The notes below the pieces were generated by a model. That model was not told the DNA's origin. It saw only the letters and a list, made by a program, of their open reading frames with translations, and ran no database searches. Made by a program: the position numbers and the translations under genes. Positions 1 to 6,959 of a stretch of 64,000 nucleotides of DNA are shown one piece after another. Numbering within the stretch: position 1 is the first letter of the stretch; each line of letters opens with the position of its first letter. Origin of the DNA: a virus; the IMG/VR virus record IMGVR_UViG_3300032132_000211, positions 1-64,000 of that record; one strand, given 5' to 3'.

Positions 1-114
1 CTGCTCGAAACATCAAGCATACAGTACGATGCGGAGGTAGCCTGTACTGGCTCACCGACCGTGGGTGCTGCATTCGTATCAATTCAATGGATCTTAACCG
101 GAGCCGCGCCATAA
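1..114 (+). CDS. C-terminal end of an upstream gene (partial)
   Basis: The first frame is open from base 1 to a TAA at 112-114 and encodes 37 residues ending in QWILTGAAP. The next gene follows after 10 bases that contain an AAGGAG ribosome binding site, so the two look co-transcribed. The residues resemble the beta-rich end of a virion or fibre-type protein, but nothing diagnostic is visible. Function unknown; the rest of the gene is outside the window. Confidence 0.6.
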   Translation: MLETSSIQYDAEVACTGSPTVGAAFVSIQWILTGAAP

Positions 115-124
115 GGAGAACATA

Positions 125-2203
125 ATGAAACAAGTAATCATACCCATTTTAATCGCATCTATAGTAGCCTTTGCCCCCACGGCAGAAGCTACGTTACAAG
201 ACCCAGTCACGCAGCGTGCCTGTGGATTTGATGTTAATCATAACGGCATAGTTGGCGAAGCTGGCGAATGCGATTTCTGCGACGGATCAACTACTGATCC
301 TGATGGGGATGGGCGAGATGAGAGGATTGCTTATGTAGATTGCGGGTTCGGTATTGACTCCTCCATCTGCGGTTCCCCCGATAACCCGTGCCAGACCATT
401 AAGCACGCAAAGATCAGAGTCTCTTCCCTTTCCCCCTCCGACGAGGAGTGGATCATTTGCTTCCAAGGAAATACCTGCCGGTTAGAAAATTTCAAACCTG
501 GCAAATCAGTTCGTAACGACACAGAAGATTGTCCGTCGTACGGTGCGGAACCTGCGGGCACGGCTCAATGCTCTAAGAACCCTAACCGATTGATCGGCTG
601 GGATGCAGACGCGGATGGCGAGTACCCGCCGTACGACTCGGACGACAACTCGATCATCGTTGGCAGGACTCAAGCCTCTGGTCAGGCCATGATTGACAAC
701 AACGATTCCAGTCCCGTCCTCGACTTCAGCATGGCTCACTTTGAAGTGAATGAATACCTGTCGTTCGATCAAAGCCCCTCGACCAAAAGCAACGAAAACA
801 AATCCTTCATCAACCTTGGTGGGGGTTTCAACCGATTTGAGATGCACGACTTCTACGGATTCGGTATCCTCAAGGAACAGCCTAAGTGTGGAGGTGTGAG
901 GTTCTTCTCACTATTCATCACGCAGCCAGACGAGCCAGCCCACAATATGTTAGTTCGCCACGTTGAAACACCTGAACGAGGCGGCTACGGTATGCGTGGT
1001 GGTCACGGCCCGACCAAAACAGACGGCGACACTGGCCCCTACATATGGGCTGGATACGAAGCCACGATGCACGCTTGCGAAGGTAGCGAGTGTCCTCCAG
1101 ACCCACAGCCCGGTGACTCTACATGGTGCAGCAGCGCATTGACTTCTATGAGTGCAACCAACTGCTTAGGCAAGATGTGGGGTGACATCAGCAACATTTG
1201 GTACTCGGACATAGCCTGTGACAGTAAGCTAGGTGAACTCTATAAACAGACCGGGGGCAAGGTTGCCACGCATAGCATGTTGACTATCAACGACAACCAG
1301 CAGAACATCAATATCACACGAGCGTACGCCCAGGGCTTCAAGGTTGCTATTACCTTCCAACCTGATCTCGATGGCACCTCTTTCGTTCACAGGAACGTAG
1401 ATGACATCACCATCAAGGACAGTTGGTTTCACTGGAACGCTACTTCAGCCGCTCTGCTCCACAACAGCAGTGGCACCGCTCTGGGTACGGCTCTACGGCT
1501 GGAGCGTGGAAAGAATGGTCAAGGGAACGTAGGCCACACCGAGAACCTTACTGTGCAGAACTGCGCGGTGACATCCGAGGGTAGGATAGGTGGGTTTGTT
1601 CACGATCTGTCTGGCACGTTCTCTGGGTCCAATGCTCCTGGAGTACACACCTTTGAGAACATCACGATCAACGCCGAGCAGCACAACAGCAAGACCGATC
1701 AGAACGGTATGTTCATGTTTGGTGAGACTACTAACAACAGGCCCAGCAACCCTGTAGATAATATTGTAATAAGGAACATCGTGTTCCAAGGTGAGTCTGG
1801 CGATGGCCGAGACAGAGCCATCACGGTGACTCCCGATGTTGTCTCTGGTATGCAGTCATTCACGATAGACGAAATCAGCGCGGATGCTGACTTCACCTTC
1901 GGGTGGAACAACACTGAATACAGCACGGCTGCTGCCTTCGCTATGGCGAGTGGTAACAGCTGTGCTAACACGAACACCTGCGACACTGTGTTCCAGTCGG
2001 ATAGGTGGCATGTAGATTCTTCCGACACCTGCGCTCGTGGAAGGGGTGCTGGCGGGGACATTCTGTCATCGTGGATTCCTTATATCGGCACAACCCCATT
2101 AACCACCACGACTACCACCACGACTACTACTACCACTACCTTAGCGACTGGGAACACCCCGACCCTAAGCGGCGTAGAAATCATGGGAGGCATACACGAA
2201 TAG
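125..2203 (+). CDS. Exported beta-rich protein with Ca-loop motifs and poly-Thr linker
   Basis: The 692-residue protein starts with a clear Sec signal peptide (MKQVIIPILIASIVAFAPTA then EA, cleavage near residue 22). Residues about 33-70 are cysteine-rich with Asp/Asn-rich loops (DVNHNG, DPDGDGRDE) like calcium-binding EF-hand loops. The body has many short Asn-rich segments such as IKDSWFHWN and HTFENITIN, typical of right-handed parallel beta-helix proteins (pectate-lyase-like or tailspike-like folds). Near the C-terminus 13 consecutive Thr codons (2102-2140) form a linker before a short tail ending GGIHE. A good AAGGAG precedes the ATG. The signal peptide argues that it is exported rather than assembled in the cytoplasm. 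No catalytic motif was recognised; a polysaccharide-binding or depolymerising role is only an inference. Confidence 0.7.
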   Translation: MKQVIIPILIASIVAFAPTAEATLQDPVTQRACGFDVNHNGIVGEAGECDFCDGSTTDPDGDGRDERIAYVDCGFGIDSSICGSPDNPCQTIKHAKIRVSSLSPSDEEWIICFQGNTCRLENFKPGKSVRNDTEDCPSYGAEPAGTAQCSKNPNRLIGWDADADGEYPPYDSDDNSIIVGRTQASGQAMIDNNDSSPVLDFSMAHFEVNEYLSFDQSPSTKSNENKSFINLGGGFNRFEMHDFYGFGILKEQPKCGGVRFFSLFITQPDEPAHNMLVRHVETPERGGYGMRGGHGPTKTDGDTGPYIWAGYEATMHACEGSECPPDPQPGDSTWCSSALTSMSATNCLGKMWGDISNIWYSDIACDSKLGELYKQTGGKVATHSMLTINDNQQNINITRAYAQGFKVAITFQPDLDGTSFVHRNVDDITIKDSWFHWNATSAALLHNSSGTALGTALRLERGKNGQGNVGHTENLTVQNCAVTSEGRIGGFVHDLSGTFSGSNAPGVHTFENITINAEQHNSKTDQNGMFMFGETTNNRPSNPVDNIVIRNIVFQGESGDGRDRAITVTPDVVSGMQSFTIDEISADADFTFGWNNTEYSTAAAFAMASGNSCANTNTCDTVFQSDRWHVDSSDTCARGRGAGGDILSSWIPYIGTTPLTTTTTTTTTTTTTLATGNTPTLSGVEIMGGIHE
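2102..2140 (+). repeat. ACN trinucleotide run encoding 13 threonines
   Basis: Thirteen consecutive ACN codons (ACC, ACG, ACT mixed) encode an uninterrupted poly-Thr stretch in the 125-2203 protein. Codon mixing means the DNA is not a pure microsatellite, so length change by slippage would be in frame and slower than for a perfect repeat. Poly-Thr stretches are common linkers and possible O-glycosylation targets. Confidence 0.9.
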
Positions 2204-2205
2204 CC

Positions 2206-2235
2206 TTGTAAACGCCCCAGCGTATCTGGTATTCT
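2206..2235 (+). promoter_or_regulatory. TTGNAAAC-family promoter for the dockerin gene
   Basis: The -35 element TTGTAA (2206-2211, in GCCTTGTAAACGC) is followed by an 18-bp spacer and an extended -10 TGG-TATTCT (TATTCT 2230-2235). The extended -35 block matches six other sites in the window. It starts just after the stop codon of the 125-2203 gene. It leads to a leader with a hairpin and an RBS, unlike the 17-bp-spacer members. Confidence 0.65.
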
Positions 2236-2242
2236 AGAGATA

Positions 2243-2262
2243 GTGGGCGAGGTAACGCCCAC
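2243..2262 (+). promoter_or_regulatory. 5' leader hairpin before the dockerin gene
   Basis: GTGGGCG-AGGTAA-CGCCCAC is a perfect 7-bp stem with a 6-nt loop directly before the ACAGGAGA ribosome binding site of the gene at 2277. It could modulate translation or protect the 5' end. There is no following T run, so it is not an intrinsic terminator. Confidence 0.55.
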
Positions 2263-2276
2263 AGGAGAAACAAAAC

Positions 2277-2795
2277 ATGATTGAATTAGTATTAACAACT
2301 GCCCTACTGTGTGGCGACGTAAACGAGAATGGCTCTGTAACAGCAACCGACGCCCTGATGGCCCTATCTGCGGCCACCAACGGAGACTATGTTCTGGAAG
2401 CAGACGTAAATTCGGACGGCGAAGTAACCGCCGCCGACGCTCTCGGTATCCTTTTGGGTGCTGACTATTGCCCTATCGCAGTAACAGCCTGCACCCCTGA
2501 GCCTGTAGAGGCTGTGACTTTCAAACTCGACTACGTAGGCGATGGGCCTATTGGCGAGCTTGCGGATGTTAAATGCACTTTTAACTCTGAGTATACCCTA
2601 GGAGTAGCAGCCAACCACGTAGAAGCCCCTACGCATCCGCATGACAACTACCTGTGGCCTGATGGGGATCATTACCTTTCAGTTACAGCTATCTCGCTAA
2701 AGCCTGTCGTGGGTGAAATCGTGACCTGCTACCTGTACTCTGGCACTGAAGTTGAGCTTACAATTCACGAAGCATGCCTTTTTAAGGACTGTTAA
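2277..2795 (+). CDS. Dockerin-type double EF-hand protein
   Basis: The 172-residue protein has a short hydrophobic N-terminus (MIELVLTTALLC), then two near-identical calcium-loop repeats about 30 residues apart: DVNENGSVTATDAL and DVNSDGEVTAADAL, followed by ILLGADYC. This is the signature of a type I dockerin module (D-x-N-x-D/N-G-x-x-x-x-x-D-x-L). Dockerins bind cohesin modules and anchor enzymes to scaffolds. The C-terminal ~100 residues form an all-beta, cysteine-containing region (FKLDYVGDG ... SVTAISL ... GEIVTCYL) that vaguely resembles a cohesin-type beta-sandwich; that second assignment is weak. Export is suggested by the N-terminus but no canonical cleavage site is visible. Dockerins are rare in phages; the partner could be host-encoded or another protein in this window. 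Confidence 0.75.
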   Translation: MIELVLTTALLCGDVNENGSVTATDALMALSAATNGDYVLEADVNSDGEVTAADALGILLGADYCPIAVTACTPEPVEAVTFKLDYVGDGPIGELADVKCTFNSEYTLGVAANHVEAPTHPHDNYLWPDGDHYLSVTAISLKPVVGEIVTCYLYSGTEVELTIHEACLFKDC

Positions 2796-2811
2796 AAATA
2801 TCATTTTTGCC

Positions 2812-2840
2812 TTGGAAACAAGGGTAAAAGATGATATAAT
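2812..2840 (+). promoter_or_regulatory. TTGNAAAC-family promoter, leaderless start at 2846
   Basis: TTGGAA (2812-2817, within GCCTTGGAAACA) is separated by 17 bp from TATAAT (2835-2840), with an extended TGA before the -10. Only 5 nt lie between the -10 and the ATG at 2846, so transcription should begin at or next to the start codon. No Shine-Dalgarno sequence is present upstream. Confidence 0.75.
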
Positions 2841-2845
2841 AAGAT

Positions 2846-3109
2846 ATGACTTTGGATAAAGTACTAGCAGCACTGACCATTGTGGCAATTATAGCAGGGG
2901 CAGGTATGACCTATCAAGCAATGGCAAATGATGTAAATGATACCGCTAAGAACCTAGAACAGCTATCCAACGAGACTATAAAAATTCAAGAGAATCTTGG
3001 CTCATTAGTAAACCAACATGAGAAAGAGGCTCTAATAGAGAAGAACAAGAGACTGAAGAAAAAGCTTTCCGCCCTACAAGGCGGCGAAACTCCCCCTGGA
3101 AATCCGTAG
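2846..3109 (+). CDS. Small membrane-anchored coiled-coil protein
   Basis: This 87-residue protein has one N-terminal membrane segment (about residues 5-25, VLAALTIVAIIAGAGMTY), then a charged helical region (about 30-80) with heptad-like spacing and a Lys-rich stretch (KNKRLKKK), ending in Pro/Gly. The topology resembles inner-membrane spanins or small phage membrane effectors, but it lies outside the lysis region and function is unknown. The start is set by the leaderless promoter: the ATG is 5 nt from the -10 box and has no RBS. Confidence 0.6.
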   Translation: MTLDKVLAALTIVAIIAGAGMTYQAMANDVNDTAKNLEQLSNETIKIQENLGSLVNQHEKEALIEKNKRLKKKLSALQGGETPPGNP

Positions 3110-3123
3110 GGGTGCGTTAAACG

Positions 3124-3149
3124 GTGTGAGCAGTAAGTGTGAGCAGTAA
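3124..3149 (+). repeat. Perfect 13-bp tandem direct repeat
   Basis: GTGTGAGCAGTAA occurs twice back to back (3124-3136 and 3137-3149) in the 82-bp gap before the single-strand binding protein gene. It could be a regulator binding site, as the gap must hold the control region of the replication genes. No good sigma70 promoter was found here. Confidence 0.6.
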
Positions 3150-3191
3150 TGGTGCTGCCACTAATACCTGAACCTAAAGGAGAAACCTGAT

Positions 3192-3980
3192 ATGAGTGAT
3201 TTTAATGAAATGAATCTCGATGATATCGAAAAGTCCGATGAGTCGGCAAATAGACCCCTTAAACTAGATGACGGAGACAGCGTGCTACGCATCATGCCTC
3301 CACACCGCAAAGGTGCATTGTACTTCAAGAAGTACCGTATGCACTTTGGCATTGTAGACTTGCGTGAATTTGGCCTTCGTACTGATGGCTGGTTTGCCGA
3401 GCCTTGTCTAGCTGAACGGGTTGTCGTTGATGACGACACAGAAAAGACCCTAACCGGCCAACCGTGCCCACTTTGCGAAATTGCAAATAAGGCATACCAG
3501 GTCGGCAGTCGTACCAAGGACGAAAGCGTTCTAGCGATTGCAAAGAAAGTGCGTGCCAAAACGCAGTACGTATCTAATGTCATTAACATGGATGATGTGG
3601 GCAGTGGTGTCCAGCGCTATGTCTTTGGCAAAAAGATCAACGATGCTGTTAAAGGCATCTTTCGTCGTAAGGGTAACATTACCAATCCACACGAGGGTCG
3701 TGCAGTCTGCATTTCCAAAACTATCGTGGGCGATTGGCCTGAGTACGCAGTAAGTGCGGAGGATGCCAGTGATCTTGGTGACGTATGGGATACGGCCAAA
3801 GAGAACTTACATAACCTGGACGAATATCCTATTTACTCTAACTATGCTGACCTTGATAAGAAGGTTGAAGGTGTATCCTTTGACCTTGAAGTCCAAGAAA
3901 TTCCTGGGTATAACTCCGGGTCTGAGACTGGTCTTGAAGGCAAAGAAGATGCAAGCCTTGATGCTCTTTTAGAAGGTTAG
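3192..3980 (+). CDS. gp32-like single-stranded DNA binding protein
   Basis: The 262-residue protein has the T4 gp32-type layout: a short acidic N-terminus, a core with a small zinc-binding element (C72 and the CPLC at residues 92-95) and an acidic, flexible C-terminal tail (KEDASLDALLEG) that in this family recruits replication proteins. It would coat single-stranded DNA during replication and recombination. The next gene encodes a RecA/UvsX-like recombinase, the expected partner. An AAAGGAGAA ribosome binding site precedes the ATG. Identification rests on the domain pattern, length and neighbourhood. Confidence 0.75.
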   Translation: MSDFNEMNLDDIEKSDESANRPLKLDDGDSVLRIMPPHRKGALYFKKYRMHFGIVDLREFGLRTDGWFAEPCLAERVVVDDDTEKTLTGQPCPLCEIANKAYQVGSRTKDESVLAIAKKVRAKTQYVSNVINMDDVGSGVQRYVFGKKINDAVKGIFRRKGNITNPHEGRAVCISKTIVGDWPEYAVSAEDASDLGDVWDTAKENLHNLDEYPIYSNYADLDKKVEGVSFDLEVQEIPGYNSGSETGLEGKEDASLDALLEG

Positions 3981-3989
3981 AATAAACTT

Positions 3990-4073
3990 CACCCCTGACC
4001 GTGTGGGCACTGGCTTTGCGACCACTTAGCCCTCGGAGTGCTGCATTTGCAGTTGTACCACACGGCGGGGGTG
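3990..4073 (+). promoter_or_regulatory. Structured leader RNA upstream of the recA-like gene
   Basis: The gap before the recombinase gene folds into nested stems. Outer pair CACCCC (3990-3995) with GGGGTG (4068-4073); second pair CCGTGTGG (3999-4006) with CCACACGG (4058-4065), a perfect 8 bp; inner pair GCACT (4007-4011) with AGTGC (4037-4041); hairpin CTGCA-TT-TGCAG (4041-4052), which competes for base 4041. It lies 20 nt before the ATG at 4094 and has no following T run, so it looks like a translational or stability control element rather than a terminator. Similarity to any known riboswitch was not recognised. Confidence 0.6.
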
Positions 4074-4093
4074 AGCCAATTGAGGAGAAATGC

Positions 4094-5131
4094 ATGGATA
4101 TCGAAGATTTGATGACTAACATCAACAAAAAATTTAAAGTAAAGAAGAGCGATAGCAAAGTAAATTTATTGTCGAACGTAGAAGAAATCCCCTACTGGGT
4201 GCCGACAGGTAGCTCACTACTAGATGCAGCTGTTAACGAAGGTATTCCAGGTGGTAAGATTATCGAAATCTCTGGGCACTCTGCCACAGGGAAGTCTGCC
4301 GTTGCATACACCATTCTGGGCAACGTGCAAAAGATGGGTGGCGTGGCTATCTTACTAGATACGGAGTGTTCCATTGATATGGACTTCGCTAGGAAGATGG
4401 GCATTGACCCTGAGAAGCTGATCGTAGCGGAGCCACAAACTATCGAGGAGTTGTTTAACATCACCAAAGATATTTGTGACTCTGTTCTAGAGGCTCGTAA
4501 AGGCGAGAAGAACGACAAGCCTATCGTTGTTGTCGCAGATAGCTGCACATCAGCCACTTTAGAAGAACGTAAGAAGTCTTTCGGTGAAGAGTTGAAGATG
4601 GGTAACAACGCCAAGCTACAACGACGGGGACTGCGCAATCTAATGCCTTACTTCCAAGCGAACGGTATCACGTTCATCGGAATTAACCACCTGACTGCAA
4701 AGTTGAACTCTAGTCCCTACGGTCCTAAAGAGGACCAAACGGGTGGTACTGCCTGGAAGTACTACCCACATGTTCGTATAGTCCTTGGTAACATGGTTAA
4801 GATCAAAGGCAAAAGCACCGGATCTATTTCTGGTGTGCATGTAACTGCTAAGGTAGTTAAGAACCGTGTGGGTCCACCTCACAGAACGGCTCCTATGATT
4901 ATCAACTTCGATAAAGGATACGACGACATTGGTGCTCTGTTAGAGTACGGCAAAGAGAACGGTCTCTTTGGTGCTAAACAAGGTTGGCTGGAGTTCGAGG
5001 GAACCTCGTATCGTAAATCTGATCTAAACAAGTACCTTGTGTCTAACCCAGAGAAGCACGCTGCAATAGCTGCTGAGTGTCAGACCCTTTTAAAGTCTAC
5101 TGAAACGTCCGTAGAGGTAGATGAAGACTGA
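4094..5131 (+). CDS. RecA/UvsX-like recombinase
   Basis: 345 residues from the ATG at 4094, chosen because TGAGGAG lies just before it and because the longer open frame (from 4001) runs through the structured leader. Walker A is GHSATGKS (residues 61-68) and Walker B is PIVVVADS (143-150); FIGINHLTAK and GGTAWKYYPHVRIVLG match RecA/UvsX/RadA cores. The protein would form filaments on single-stranded DNA and drive strand exchange. SSB upstream and SbcCD-like nucleases downstream complete a phage recombination module. The acidic C-terminus (VEVDED) is typical of the family. Confidence 0.9.
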   Translation: MDIEDLMTNINKKFKVKKSDSKVNLLSNVEEIPYWVPTGSSLLDAAVNEGIPGGKIIEISGHSATGKSAVAYTILGNVQKMGGVAILLDTECSIDMDFARKMGIDPEKLIVAEPQTIEELFNITKDICDSVLEARKGEKNDKPIVVVADSCTSATLEERKKSFGEELKMGNNAKLQRRGLRNLMPYFQANGITFIGINHLTAKLNSSPYGPKEDQTGGTAWKYYPHVRIVLGNMVKIKGKSTGSISGVHVTAKVVKNRVGPPHRTAPMIINFDKGYDDIGALLEYGKENGLFGAKQGWLEFEGTSYRKSDLNKYLVSNPEKHAAIAAECQTLLKSTETSVEVDED

Positions 5132-5133
5132 CA

Positions 5134-5421
5134 ATGAAGTTCTCAGGTAAACAACCTAAGAGTTTCACACGCCTTGTGGAGACGGTAGGACTAGAGGCAA
5201 CTCTAGCTCTTATCGTTGCCTTCGGGGGGAAGTCCTTGCATATCCCTAAAGTGAACAACTTCCTTATAAATAGAAGGAACAAGAAGATCTTTGAAGACCA
5301 CTCGTCTAAGAAGTATACGCAGAAACAATTAATGGCTAAGTGGGACATGCCTATGAGCACTATCTACACAATAGCCCGCAGATATAAAGCAGCAATGCTT
5401 GAGGCAGATAAAGATGAATAA
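5134..5421 (+). CDS. Mor-family transcription regulator
   Basis: The 95-residue protein matches the phage Mu Mor/C pattern: GLEATLALIVAFGGKSLHIPK (split here only by the beta-strand dimerisation segment), then a helix-turn-helix at about residues 63-86 (YTQKQLMAKWDM, PMSTIYTIARRY). Mor activators bind upstream of promoters that lack a good -35 and recruit RNA polymerase through the alpha and sigma subunits. It begins 3 nt after the recA stop and overlaps the next gene, so it is expressed with the recombination genes. It is a natural candidate to activate the late - strand promoters, which have an extended -10 and mostly no -35. Confidence 0.7.
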   Translation: MKFSGKQPKSFTRLVETVGLEATLALIVAFGGKSLHIPKVNNFLINRRNKKIFEDHSSKKYTQKQLMAKWDMPMSTIYTIARRYKAAMLEADKDE

Positions 5422-5791
5422 ACCATTAACGAAAGGGCAAGCAATCAAACTAACGTGTTACGGATGTTCGGCTGGAGAGAAGGCGGATGTAAAAAGCTGT
5501 CCGGTCAAGAGCTGCGCATTACATGCTTTTCGCATGGGCAAGAAATCACCGAAAGCAAAGGGCAGTATGCTATCGGCTATTAAGCAGTACTACTATGAGC
5601 TACAAGGGTTTTCCCGATCCGAGGTAAGGGATTTCCCTATCGGCATCCCGGTTGACGCCTGGAGAACTGGCGTGAATCCTAAAGAACCAGTCTTTGATAC
5701 TCCTGAGAATAGGGATGAATGGTTCCCCTGGAGGGTCCAAGAAAGAGAGGACAAACTACGTAGGAAAAAGGAAGCTAAGGAAGAGGGGTAG
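5414..5791 (+). CDS. Cysteine-cluster phage protein, unknown function
   Basis: 125 residues from ATG 5414, chosen over the upstream TTG because GAGG lies 9 nt before it. The N-terminal CYGCSAGEKADVKSCPVKSC carries C-x2-C and C-x4-C pairs, a conserved putative zinc-binding block seen in a family of small phage proteins of unknown function. The rest is basic (KKSPKAKG at the middle and RRKKEAKEEG at the end), suggesting nucleic acid binding. It overlaps the Mor-like gene by 8 bp. Confidence 0.65.
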   Translation: MNKPLTKGQAIKLTCYGCSAGEKADVKSCPVKSCALHAFRMGKKSPKAKGSMLSAIKQYYYELQGFSRSEVRDFPIGIPVDAWRTGVNPKEPVFDTPENRDEWFPWRVQEREDKLRRKKEAKEEG

Positions 5792-5816
5792 GCAAGGTAT
5801 AGGAGAGAAAAAACGA

Positions 5817-5845
5817 AGTGGAAATACGTCGTATAGCGCCACTTT
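5817..5845 (+). terminator. Possible intrinsic terminator after the recA/Mor operon
   Basis: AGTGG (5817-5821) pairs with CCACT and is followed by TTTTT, with an inner ATACG/CGTAT stem inside. It lies about 25 bp after the 5414-5791 gene. A second inverted repeat (TTTTTGGT with ACCAAAAA) follows within 45 bp. The stems are modest, so termination may be partial. Confidence 0.45.
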
Positions 5846-5909
5846 TTGGTCTAGAAAGTATGTATAGAGCACCAAAAATAGACCCCCACGGACAAGGAGA
5901 AATCAGGGA

Positions 5910-6959
5910 ATGAAGGTTCTGCTAGTTAGTGATCTTCATTTCCACATGTGGCCTGAGTTCGCCCATAAGAACTTGAAAGGCAGCAGCAGGTTGTGGGATA
6001 TCACAGTCGCATTGGGGCAGGTGTACGATCACGCCATAGCCAGAGACATTGAACACGTATTTATCCTAGGCGATATCTTTCACAAGCGCAACGTTGTGGA
6101 TGTCACAGTTTTGAATGCTTTTAATTCGCAGATTAAGTATGCGGAAAACAATTGTATAACGACTCACTTGTTGGTTGGAAATCACGATCAACCGACGTAT
6201 GAGGGCGGAAAGACCAAAAACAACGCTTTAGATTCATTTAATAGCCAATTTACGCACGTCTATCATACGAAATGGTATCTAAACCTCGACGGTGCAGCCA
6301 TAAGCCTATGTCCATATATTCATGATGAGAGGGAATTGGCGAGTGTGATTAAAAGAGAAGTTGAGTTCCTACGTGACAGCACTGGGCCGGGACCAACATA
6401 CTTCTTCGGGCACATGGGAATCTCTGGTGCAAAGATAATCGACACGGACTACACGATCCCACATCCTGTACCAGCTAAAGCATTTGACGACCTAACTGCG
6501 GCCTTCCTAGGACACTACCACACGCCCCAAAAGGTTACAGGTTCTAAGAACACTCACTATGTAGGATCACACGTACACCACACCTTCAGTGATGAGGGCC
6601 AAGAGAAGGGCTTCATAGAATTGAATCTAGACACGGGTAAGTTCAAGCGTATCAAAACAGATTACCCCAGCCTCAACACACTTCATGTCTCCTCGATGAA
6701 GGAGCTTATGGACGGGCTGTCAGACGACTACTTTAAAATCTATTTAAAAGACTTCGTTTTGAGTGAGAATGAATTACAAGAAGTCCGCAAAGTGGCTCGT
6801 GGATTTACTTTACTTCCAGAGGCGACAGAACGCGTGGCTAACACCAGCAAGACCTTTTCATTTAATTCAGCTTTAAAGGATTATATCAAGGACAACGAAC
6901 GGGTGCATCGTAAAGAGATTTATAGTAAAGCTAAGGAGCTTATGAATGTTAAAGATTAA
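5910..6959 (+). CDS. SbcD/Mre11-like nuclease (gp47 type)
   Basis: The 349-residue calcineurin-like phosphoesterase has all metal-binding motifs in order: SDLHFH (residues 7-12), GDIFHKRN (about 49-56), GNHD (about 90-93), GHMG (about 168-171) and GHYH (about 204-207). Followed directly by an SbcC/Rad50-like ATPase, it is the nuclease subunit of an SbcCD/gp46-gp47 complex that processes DNA ends for recombination-dependent replication. ACAAGGAG precedes the ATG. The 3' end overlaps the ATPase gene by 14 bp. Confidence 0.88.
   Translation: MKVLLVSDLHFHMWPEFAHKNLKGSSRLWDITVALGQVYDHAIARDIEHVFILGDIFHKRNVVDVTVLNAFNSQIKYAENNCITTHLLVGNHDQPTYEGGKTKNNALDSFNSQFTHVYHTKWYLNLDGAAISLCPYIHDERELASVIKREVEFLRDSTGPGPTYFFGHMGISGAKIIDTDYTIPHPVPAKAFDDLTAAFLGHYHTPQKVTGSKNTHYVGSHVHHTFSDEGQEKGFIELNLDTGKFKRIKTDYPSLNTLHVSSMKELMDGLSDDYFKIYLKDFVLSENELQEVRKVARGFTLLPEATERVANTSKTFSFNSALKDYIKDNERVHRKEIYSKAKELMNVKD

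Noticed and set aside
4001-4093. A longer recA reading frame beginning at 4001
   Set aside because: It runs through the structured leader, has no RBS, and the ATG at 4094 has a strong GAGGAG.
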